A stretch of DNA of 64,000 nt. Origin: Corbicula japonica. Its lineage: Eukaryota > Mollusca > Bivalvia > Venerida > Cyrenidae. Made by a program: the position numbers and the translations under genes. This document shows positions 13,501 to 25,500 of the stretch, one piece after another (position 1 is the first letter of the stretch; every line of letters begins with the position of its first letter). The stretch lies in contig JAZAYU010000011.1 of the NCBI GenBank assembly GCA_038501625.1, forward strand, positions 8,750,849-8,814,848. Reading direction: 5' to 3'. The notes beneath the pieces were generated by a model. That model was not told the origin of the DNA. It saw only the letters and a list, made by a program, of their open reading frames with translations, and did not search any database.

Positions 13501-16500
13501 ATTATAGGCACAGAGCGAATGTCATACCTCACAGCATTAACAGAGGCCGTTTGTGAGTAACTTGGCTAGTTTCACTATAGGCGAAGGTACATTGTCATAT
13601 CTTACTGCACGGACAGAGGCCGTAGGTGCGAAACTTACTATATTTAAATTTATTATATTGATTCATGCATCGTTTAAACAACAGGTCGACTTCATGTATG
13701 TCTACAATATTGTTATATTTTTTCATTCAGTATTATTTTTATACAAAGTTGTTTTTTTAGAATTTTGTATATTTTTACTTACAGATCCTAGCGAACCTCC
13801 GGCACCTACAATTCTAGGTCGCTCTGACACTACTGTCACTCTGGAAATAAAACACCATGCAGATGATACTATCAGGTATAATTACGGCATAATGTCTACC
13901 AAAATAGAGACATAATTACATTTTGGAAACACAAATCATCACAAACTCGATTAAATAAATCATATAATCGAGTTATTCTACCGCAAGAATGTTAATTCAT
14001 CAATACAGTTATCCAAAATATCATTTGTTTTTGTCTGACCTTGAATGTAGAACAGAGGAATGCATTTCAAATCGAAAGTCAGAATATCTGATATATTTAA
14101 AGTTTGAACATTTAGTTACCATCAGTTTTACATTGTCCTCATCCGAACAGTTTATAAAAAAACCTCAATTATATGAAATATTTAAATAAGCGAACCTAAT
14201 CTGAATTCTCCATATTATGTTTTTATAAACAGTTTCTACAGAATCCTAGTGGAGCAGGTAGACAGCCGAGCTCGACGGAGTGTGCAGGAATATGTGTCGG
14301 ATGCTAATGTAGATTACTATACTGCTAGACGAGAGGGGTTGCCGGTGTATGTGGCAGCTCAGCTCGCGCACACAGACGTTGTAGGGACCTTTGTCGTCGG
14401 GGATAACAAAACATACGGTGGCTTTACGAATGTTCCTTTACAACCTTCAGTGGAATATGACATCTGGCTCGGGGCTTACGCTGAAACAGACACGGTCAGT
14501 TATTTCTAAATGTTAACAGAACTAAAGTCAATAGGAGATAGAATAAAAGGCGGTGTTTTGATTCAAATCAATTGAACCAACTATTTTGGGGTACACATTA
14601 TACTAATATCTTCGTTATTATGAAGCCCGGTGAGTAAGGCCAGTATTACCATGAGACAATGCCTGTGTCTGGGCGCAGGGAGTGAGAGATCGGGGGCATG
14701 AGGCGTTCTGCAGTATCAACAACTCCCAACAATGAACCGACTAGGTTAATCATGAGTTTGCTATTTTTACAATGTTAAATCGCCTAACGATTTCAAAATA
14801 CTCTTTATCCGACTTGGTCTAATTATATGCATAAAAACCTTAAAAAATTTTATTTTCTTTTTTAGGAGGTTCGGAAGTCTGTGTCTAAGGCAGTGAAAGG
14901 GACTGTTGGTAAGTATGCAGTTGATACCATTAAATCAAATTAAAATATAAATAAATTTACATAAACATCTTTTTACAACAGAAATACATCAATATGAAAT
15001 GAACAGGATATTTATTTACCAAAGTATACAATCCACTTACGAATTGATGGTATATTCCAGCTCGCAGCGCCATAACAGCGCTAGCACCAACGAACCACGT
15101 ACCTGTGATTATTGGAGTCCTGATTGTGTTCGTCGTTCTCATCCTCGTGGTAGCTCTACTTCTCTTCATCTGGAGGTAACTCCCTGTGCCCAAGGTTATA
15201 AAACTGAGCATGGAAACCAGTCTCAAATCTCAAGCATCTGATCAGATCCTTGAGATTTGAGACTGGTTTCCAATCTCAGCTTTATAACCTTCAGCCCTGA
15301 TCACCACCCAACTTGCCATTCATAAGCATAATTATTTCAATATGGATCACACGTGACGTCTTAAATCAAAGAGGCATTGATTGGAAAATCGAATGGAAAT
15401 AAGCCTTGGACAATTTATACTTAACTTTCTGCACATTATAGAAACCTTTGAACGATATCATTTGTGAATTCCAATAATTCAGCAAACTAAATAGTGTTTT
15501 GTTATTCATGTATTTTTTTTTCAAAAGATGTTAAGTTTTATTTATAAACTGTCTCTGAACAATCCACATATTTTACAGTCATGATAAGAATTGACTTGAA
15601 AAAGTTAAAAACAACAATCTAAACTTCTTTTTGTTTAAATATTAAGTATGTATTGGCAATTTCCGAAACCATTCAAATTATGTTAAAATGTTTTGTTTAG
15701 ATAAATGTATTAACTTATCACCGAATTTTAAATTAACTTACGAATGTTATTTAAAACAGTTAGATCTAGTTTGTTCTGGCTTGATATTATCAATATAAAA
15801 GACAGTTTTATACAATTTAGTAATTAACTTTAAAAATTCTTCATTATGTAGAACGACGTCATCTACGTTTAGATCTGTTTCTTCACTTAAAAAACTTAAT
15901 CGGTACAGTGTTCGATGGTGTGTAGCTAAAATGTTGTTGGGTTTTATTTCCAGGAAGAAACATATACGTGAAGAACGCGAGAAAGCAGAAATGCCCAACT
16001 TTGGCCCAACTATTATTCCAGAACCGGATCTAACTCCTCCATCAACCCCTGTCGGTACGTCATCTCTTAATAATATACTAGTACTCTGCATGTGGTATTT
16101 CCTAATTAAATACTAACTTTTTGAAGCACGTTTAAAATCAATCTTAACTTTTTGAAATCAATGTTTATTTATATTCAAGTTTATGATCGTTTTACACGTG
16201 CAATTATGTGTTTTAATTTATATAGGAAAATTTATTTGTGTTTCAAAATATAATTCATTATTATTTAATTAACTATTCTTATTTCTGTAAATCTTTGTAT
16301 CCATTGGTTATTCAAGTCTCATTGCATGATCAGAACAATGCTGTAGCATTAACCAGAATAGTATCATGCATGTTAGTAATGCAATAACCGATGTATTTTA
16401 ACTTTTTTCTGACGGAAGCTTTTCTGTTTAATGCTTGCGGTGGGATTCTGTCAGGTTTGTTTACTTTTCTCTTGTATCATTATATTATAACATAGTTTAC

Positions 16501-19500
16501 TTAAAGATAACGTAACATTTTAAACAATTATAGATACAAAATATATATTAATTTTCTGTTATTTTTGTTATCTGTTCATAATTTTACCATTCGAGTTTAT
16601 ATTATTTTTTGCCATTGACCGTTCCAAAAAGGTGAAATATGCATATCAGGAATCGCCACAGTCAAAAAAAACAGCCTCCCCACACAATTAAGAAGAAGAG
16701 AGGGGAAGAGAGCATGGTTAATAAAATGATCAGTTTCAAAAAAGACACCACTAACAATAAACAAAAATGAGAACCAAGGCGGTAACCCCTTCAGTTCACA
16801 TGTTCGTTGTTTATGGTGTCTATTGAGAAATTGATCATTTATAATCCATGCTCTATTTTCCTCTCTACATTTTGTCTATATGGAGAGTGTGATCTAAATG
16901 TAACCATTCCTGATATGCATATTTCACTTTTTATATGTATGATGATGCTCCAGCTGGGAATGCTAAAATGTATGAGGATTCACAATTAAAGCATGCTAAA
17001 ATGAACGATGATTCTCTAACAGGGCATGCTTAAATGTATAATGATTTTTAAACGAGAATATTAAAAATACTGTTATTTCCTTTTTTTGAAAGAATAGTAA
17101 AAGGTATGCTGATTTAAACTGAGAATGCTAAAAATACAGTTTTGCTTTGTGGAAGAATACACGTTTAGACGATTTTAATTTCAGAAACTGTTGACAGTGA
17201 CCCACTGTTGGATGCTGCTAGTACAGTATCTGAGACAGATTCTGAGCCTGTGTATGGTAATATAGGTTTTGACGTGGTTCCTGTGAAGGTGGAGGATCTG
17301 TGGGACTATGTCAAGAGCAACAAGTGTAACGAATGTGAAGGATTCAGGAGAGAGTACAAGGTCAGGGCCAAAAGTTTTAAAACTATATCAGGAGACCAGT
17401 CTCAAATCTCAAGTATCTTACTGGCTGATATGGCGAGTGGTCGCCATTACAGCAAATTAGATGCTTGAGATTTGATATTGGTGTCTTATCTTAGTTTTAT
17501 GATCTTTGGCCATGTAATGCATTCTTTTTAGAAATGGTAGCTAGCTGGATAGAGTAGAGCATAAAAGTAGTTGGAAGGGTTCACTTGAAGCGTATTAGTT
17601 CCTTACTTGAACTAATTAAAGGCATTGTACATGTTACAAAACGTCGCCTTAATCTTTATTCTTCTTCTCATTTACTGGTTGTGTGTGAAGACTGTGTTTT
17701 CTAATCATGCTAATCATGACCTTTCCTGATATATACCCAGGAATTTGGAAACAACTGTTAAAATCATTGAAAACAAAGAAGAATGCACAAGTATTCAAAA
17801 TGAGGTAAATTAAGAAGTGCTCACCTTACTGTAAGGAAAACGTTGTCTCTTTATAATGTGTAAAGAATATTACAAGTTACAAAACATTTATTCCTTACAT
17901 TTTCAATGCATGTTTATACATGTATGTAGAAATAATATTTTCAGCTTATACCCGCCGGCATCACGGCCATGTGTGACGCTGCCAGAAAACAAGAAAATAA
18001 AAACAAGAACAGATACGGAAATATTGTAGCATGTGAGTATATTTTTGTTTCAAACAAAATGTTATACAAATCAGGCACAAAATAATGTTTATGTCGGAAA
18101 TATTCTGTTTTTATCATCTTTAGACTATATTTACATTTTAAAATAAAATAAAAACTGATACAGAAATATTGTAGCATGTGAGTATTTGTATCTTTGTTTA
18201 AAACGAAAGGTTATTCTAATCATGCGTAAACATGTAAGAAATATTCTGTTAAATGATCAAGCTTAGACTACATGTGTATTTAAAGTTAATTTTTGAATCT
18301 CACGTTTTCAGATGATCACACGCGTGTAGTGTTACATGATTTTGAAGAAGAACACGATGATTATATAAATGCAAATTATATCGACGTGAGTATAATAAAT
18401 GTACTTTTTTCAGTAAGTTGAAATAAAATACCCGAGCTTGACGCGCCACTGAAAGTTTTTTTACAGTTCTATTCGCATTTTAGCACTGATCGTCCCAATA
18501 GCGTGTTACCAATTTTGTTAATTTTTCGGTCTGAATAGCCAGATTTACTAGTTTTCAGACTACTGAGTATGAGAGAAAAAAATAGAATCATTCGAAACCA
18601 AACAACGCTCGCTTATTGGATATGAAGAAAATAGTTCCAGTCTTTTAACTGATACTGAACCTGGTACTAACCGGGTTGTTAATTAACATGAAAAGCAAAA
18701 ATGTTTCATTTATAAAAACATTACGAGGTCTGTTTCTGCACATTGTTTCTGAGCGGACCCCTCAGTACTTTCAATTCTTTGATTTCTATCAGTTTACTTT
18801 AATTTTTGGCAGTGTGAGTAAACTGTATTTTAAATGTTTTGTAAATGCAATTATTTAGTAATGCTACTGTGAAATGCCTTTCAAAGTGTGTGATATTCAA
18901 ACTGTTACAAGTATAACATGGTTTCAGGGTTACAACAAGCCAAAAGCGTACATTGCAGCCCAGGGTAAGTCTGAATTCAATTGTAGCTTGATTAGATCCC
19001 GTCCCTAGGTTCTGTTATGGCATAAAAATGATAACCGCAAGAAATAAAAAAAATAAAACTACATCAGGCACTTCATTTTTTATCATTAATAACTTCTCTT
19101 TGCTCTTAGACCTGATTATTTTAACTGATAATTAACCGACGCTAGGAGTTTATACATTCTCAGGAAAAGACAAAATGAACTGTTCTTATTTAACATGACA
19201 TTATATTGAAATCTTAAATTTAACAAACTCGTTTTCTTTTAACTTTTAAGAATGTTTGTTATTAAGATCGGTATGATGTTTTTCAGGACCAACAAAAGAA
19301 ACATTAAAAGATATATGGCGCATGGTGTGGCAAGAAAAGTCGAAAACAATCATCATGCTAACAAACCCTACAGAAACTGGAAAGGTAATATTAACCTACC
19401 GGTATTACTCAATAGATACACCTTTATCGCGTGGATGAGCAATTAGGCTACTTCTGACTTAAAGATCCTTTAGACTTAACTATGGCTTAAACTCCTGATC

Positions 19501-22500
19501 CTGCTCTATGCTGATGACACTATCTTAATATCTGAGTCACCATCTGATTTTCAAAGAAGCTTAAATGTTTTTAATAACTACTGTAATAATTGGCATCTCA
19601 ACATTAATATAAATAAAACCAAAATTGTAATATTTGGAGCAAGAAATTTAAGAAATTACAACTTTAAAATAGGGGACAAAACAATTGAAATTCAAGATAA
19701 CTATCATTACTTAGGACTAACAATATCTAGCAATGGATCCTTTTTAAAAGCCAGGAAACATATTACAGAGCAGGCATCAAAAGCCATGCATCTTCTTTTC
19801 ACTAAAGCTAACAATGCTGACTTACCAATAGATTTATTGATAAAACTCTTTGACCATACTGTACTTCCAATTCTAACTTACGGTTCTGAAATATTTGGAT
19901 ATGAAAACATAGAAATGTTAGAGAAAATTCACAATAACTTCTTAAGGAAAATTACTAAAGCCAGAAAATCTACTCCAATGTCTTTTATATATGGGGAACT
20001 TGGTAGGTACCCAATCTCTATAATTGTAAAAAGCCGAATGATCGCTTATTGGAACCGCCTAATTACAGGAAAAGAACAAAAATATTCTCATCAAATTTAT
20101 AAATATATGATGCATCTCCCAGATAATAATTTTAAATGGGCAAATAAAATTAAAGAAATATTACAGTCTGTAGGACAACCAGATTTGTGGAATAATCAGT
20201 TTGAACTCACTCATAAAAACATTCATAAACTAGTTAAACAAACACTTATTGACCAGTTCAAACAATCTTGGCATGAACAACTAAGAACCTCAAACAAAGG
20301 CCAAATATATTCTACTTTTAAAGAAAATCATGAGTTTGAAAACTTCTTTAAATCCTTAAGCAAAACAGAATACTTGACCCTTTTTAAATTCAGAACTGCT
20401 AATCATCATCTTCCTGTTGAAACTGGCCGATATGACGGTATTCCATTTGATAACAGATTTTGTCCATTATGTGATAATGAACAGGTTGGTTCAGAACGAC
20501 ATTATATTGTTGATTGCTCTTTTTTTCGAAATGAAAGAAACCAATTTCTACTCAATAAATACAAATACACAACTTTACAACTTGTCATTAAAGACCGTCT
20601 TATCTTCTTCCACCGTATCATATTTAAAAGAAGCAATTAAGTTTATAAAAACTATTACGAGTAAATTTATGCATTAATCTCATTACATTCAATATACCAA
20701 TGCCACCGGATTGAACTACTACCGATTGAAAACATATATATTTTGGAATATGTGATTAATATTTATTATTATTTATACATGAAGATTCTCTACTAAGGTT
20801 CATTTTACATGTCATATTCTCTTATTAAACCACTTTTTAGCTCACCTGAGCACTTGTGCTCATGGTGAGCTTTTAGGATCGCCCTGTGTCCGTCGTCCGT
20901 CGTGCGTCGTGCGTCGTCAATTTTTGCTTTAAACAACATCTCCTCTTAAACCCCTGGGCCAAAGTTGACGAAACTTGCCACGGATGTTCCTTGCATGAAG
21001 CTCTTCCAAAGTTGTTCAAAGAAATCAATTCCATGCAGAACTCTGGTTGCCATGGCAACCGAAAGGAAAAACTTTAAAAATCTTCTTGTCTGAAACCACA
21101 AGGCCTAGAGCTTAGATATTTGGAATTTAGCATCCTCTAGTGGAACTCTACAAAGTTTGTTCAAATTATTTCCCTGGGGTCAAAATTGGCCCCGCCCCAG
21201 GGGTCACTTCATTTTACATAGACTTATATAGGAAAAACTTTAAAAATCTTCTTGTCTGAAACCACAAGGCCTAGAGCTTAGATATTTGGCATTTAGCATC
21301 CTCTAGTGGAACTCTACAAAGTTTGTTCAAATTATTCCCCTGGGGTCAAAATTGGCCCCGCCCCAGGGGTCACTTCATTTTGCATAGACTTATATAGGAA
21401 AAACTTTAAAAATCGTCTTGTCTGAAACCACAAGGCCTAGAGCTTAGATATTTGGCATTTTGAAACCTCTAGTGGAACTCTACAAAGATTGTTCAAATTA
21501 TTTCCCTGGGGTCAAAATTGGCCCCGCCCCAGGGGTCACTTCATTTTGCATAGACTTATATAGGAAAAACTTTAAAAATCTTCTTGTCTGAAACCACAAG
21601 GCCTAGAGCTTAGATATTTGGCATTTAGCATCCTCTAGTGGAACTCTATAAAGATTGTTCAAATTATTCCCCAGGGGTCTAAATTGGCCCCGCCCCAGGG
21701 GTCACTTCATTTTATAAAGACTTGTATAGGAAAAACTTTAAAAATCTTCTTGTCTGAAACCACAAGGCCTAGAGTTTAGATATTTGGCATTTAGCACCCT
21801 CTAGTGGAACTCTACACAGATTGTTCAAATTATTTCCCAGGGGTCTAAATTGGCCCCGCCCAAGGGGTCACTTCATTTTATAAAGACTTGTATAGGAAAA
21901 ACTTTAAAAATCTTCTTGTCTGAAACCACAAGGCCTACGGCTTAGATATTTGGCATTTAGCATCCTCTAGTGGAACTCTACAAATATTGTTCAAATTATT
22001 TCCCTGGGGTCAAAATTGGCCCCACCCCAGGGGTCACTTCATTTTGCATAGACTTATATAGGAAAAACTTTAAAAATCTTATTGTCTGAAACCACAAGGC
22101 CTAGAGCTTAGATATTTGGCATTTAGCACTCTCTAGTGGAACTCTACAAAGATTGTTCAAATGATTTCCCTGGGGTCAAAATTGGCCCCGCCCCAGGGGT
22201 CACTTCATTTTATATAGACTTGTATAGGCATAACTTTAAAAATCTTCTTGTCTGAAACCACAAGGCCTAGAGCTTAGATATTTGGCATTTAGCATCCTCT
22301 ATTGGAACTCTACAAAGATTGTTCAAATTATTTTCCTGGGGTCAAAATTGGCCCCACCCCAGGGGTCACTTCATTTTACATAGACTTGTATAGGCAAAAC
22401 TTTAAAAATCTTCTTGTCTGAAACCACAAGCAGAGAGTACTTTTGTACTCAGGTGAGCGATATAGGGCCATCATGGCCCTCTTGTTCTGTTCTGTTTTCT

Positions 22501-25500
22501 GTTTTAACCCTTTACTCCATACGGATATGGAAGTGTAGATCCTGATCAGACAGCATTTATGTGCCAACTGATCTGGATCTACTCTTTTCTCACCTGTATA
22601 ATATGGGCTGATTTGTGTTTATTATGAACCTGTTTATCATTAACAAAACAGTAATAGACACTACTGCACTTGTGTAGATTAAAACGTATCTACTCAAGAA
22701 CACTGCCTCATAATTATTGTAAAACTAATTCTGTACCATATTTGTTTGTTTGTTTCCTTTTTTAAACATCTACTGCCCTGTGTAACGTTATCAATCTTTA
22801 CATTTTAGGCCCAAATTTTTAAGATCATGGAAATGTGAACAATTAAACTACTCTTACCTGTTAAAATAAGCTCTTATCCCCATGACACACTTCCAATAAT
22901 CGCTTCTTTTCAATATTCTAGATGTTTTTCAGTCATTGTTACCAAACGCACGTTTTTCTCACTCGCATGTATCTTATTTTGGCTAATCTCTAATCTAAAC
23001 CGTAAATATGTAAAAGTGTCACTGTTTATATAATCTGTCTTGTAGGTCGACATAAGAAATGAAAATTATTAAAAGAAATCATGATTTAACTGTCAAAACT
23101 CAGACTAAAAAACGTTACGTGTATATTACTCGAAACTCTCTAACAGGCTATGACGTCAATCACAGGAGCGTAGCATGCACTCTTGACTTATACAGTTGTT
23201 TTGTTTGTCTTTCCATTTTCCTATTTGTTGTTATAATTAGGATCAATAATGATGGTGTAAATATTAATATCATTATAATTATATATGTTAATAATATTAT
23301 TAAATATTTTATTATTATTATATCATAATTATAACTTACATTGATGGAGATTTATCTTTCTTCTTTTTGTTTTTCGGCGTTAGCTGTCTAAGCTCACTTT
23401 TGACCTAGTTTTTCGACCAATGAAATATTGTAAATAAAACTTATTATGCAGCGGGAAAATCAAATAGATTATTTTGATTGGTTATTAGTGGGTCTCGTTA
23501 ATGATTACCGTAACGATTTTTATATTGTGTGTTAGTATTTACATGGCACTTATATGTTCGGGCATTTTCGTTTTTAAAAGCGATAATTGTATTGGAGAAA
23601 AAGATATTTACGGTATAAATAACCAGTTAAGTCAATTGATGGCTTAAATACGATTTTATATGGAATATTCATGGGTGTCAGGTAAACACTCGAGTACAAT
23701 ACACAGTGTAAAACGACAGAGAAGTGCTGATATTTCTGGTTCTTACTGGTTCCTTCTTAGTTCCTTTAATACTGATTGTTAATTTCAAGTACAGATATTC
23801 AAATCGCCTTGGTGTAGTGGTTATCACACTCGCCTCTCAAGCGGAGGCCCCGTGTTCAATACTCGAGAGGGACACTTTTTTTAAGTTAATTTACGTAAAA
23901 GTTGGTAGATTTCGCTCTTGTAACAAGTTGTTATTATTTTCATTTATTGTATTTTAATAACATTTATTCGTCATTAGTACCAACTCTACAAGAGGTATTT
24001 TATTGAAACTGAATAAATGTACAGTTAATGTTAGACATTCTTCTTTAATCGACGTATTATCAGCAGACGAAATTTGTGCACGCTCTTTATTTTATTCTTT
24101 ATTACATATAAAAATCTTCTCCATCAACGCCGTTTATCTTTTTTAAAGATATTTCTTGTTTGTTTTGTTCTTGTTTTGTTTATGTACCTTTAAGCAAATC
24201 AATATCACTGTATTTTTTTTATTTTATTTTTTTTTCTTTTTGTATACAATCCATGAATTATAATTAATTTCACGAGACTTGCTCTCTCCTTCCCCCACCC
24301 CCACATCCAAATTGTTTTACCGGGAGTCAGATATATATATAATATGTATTAGTTGTATTGTGTTATATTGTCCTTATTGTGTAACCATGCACTTGGACGA
24401 AAATAAACGATATGTTCTGTTCTGTTCTGTTCTGACTAATATGGGACCAGTGCTGATCCAGATCAGACAGCATAGAAGTGCCGGCTGATCTGGATCTACA
24501 CTGGTCGTTCAAGTGTAAAAATGCTTTATATTGATAAATGGTTAAAACATTATGAAAAAAAAATCATTGTTAATAAACTAAGAAACACGATAGAAGAGAT
24601 TTATCATTATTTTTTTGTATTTTCTCCATTATGATACTTTTCACTAGTTACACTGGTATTTATTCAACATTCTATTTTAACATCATTTGGTAAACTCAAA
24701 TATTTTCAATTCAGAAAAAGTGTGAATCGTACTGGCCTACTGATGAGATGCAAGTCTTCCATGGTATCACAACAGAGTGTATGGGTACAGAGGATCTGCC
24801 AGATTTTACAATCAGAACATTTAAATTATCAAAGGTCAGTTATCATGATCCCTGTTTCAGTATCTAGATTTCATGTTCTATTCCTTTTTGTTATAAAGAA
24901 GGCCTATTTCAATAATTGAAAAAATAGACGAAAACTAAAGTCAGCATTTACAGAAGAATACGAACCAACTACGTTAACTTCATCAACGGGTGTTTTGTTT
25001 CCTAATAGATTCTTTTCTTGTAAATTGTATGTTACGTCTGGACTTATTGATTGCATTTCCGTTGCACATCCTCACAGTTTGCTCTGTAAGGATGTTTTCT
25101 TTCCAAGTGTGGAAGTTTTCTTATATGTATTGTTTAGGCCAAACATTCAAATTAATATAACTTTAACATCTAATATATTTCGTCATTGGTACTTAGGAAG
25201 GGAGTGAAAGTAAAAGATAAAATGCCATAAACCATGTTCGTATGCAGTCAAACTCATTATGCTATAAACTTTAATTTCAAAGGGAGAAGAGATGCGAACA
25301 GTAAAACAGTTTCACTACACGACATGGCCTGATCATGGGGTACCAAAGTTTAGCAGTTCCTTATTACTACTTCGGCAGAAGATCCGCTCTCATGATAACC
25401 TTGATGCTGGTCCACAGGTTATACACTGCAGGTAGAAGCAGATATTAATTTAAACATCACTTGTCAATGAGTTGTCTCTTGCAATCAGAAAATATGTCTA

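Larger units (their letters stand above)
22489..24714. other. Rest of the 5.3-kb D1 intron: repeat debris
   Basis: No coding exon was found. It contains TTCTGTTCTG-type LINE tails (22483-22502 and 24413-24433), two copies of a GATCAGACAGCAT/ATGTGCC..CTGATCTGGATC inverted repeat (about 22535-22580 and 24455-24505), AT-rich low-complexity sequence at 23250-23330, and the tRNA-Glu-like repeat region at 23360-24150. Confidence 0.6.

Noticed and set aside
12503..13640. The 73-bp array as tandem coding repeats extending the FN3 domain
   Set aside because: The unit length shifts frame and TAA occurs within three codons of reading through the first donor, so it cannot be continuous coding sequence.
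21065..22437. CRISPR-like or protein-coding tandem repeat
   Set aside because: Units of 166 bp are contiguous with no spacers, in a eukaryotic intron, and carry stops in all frames.
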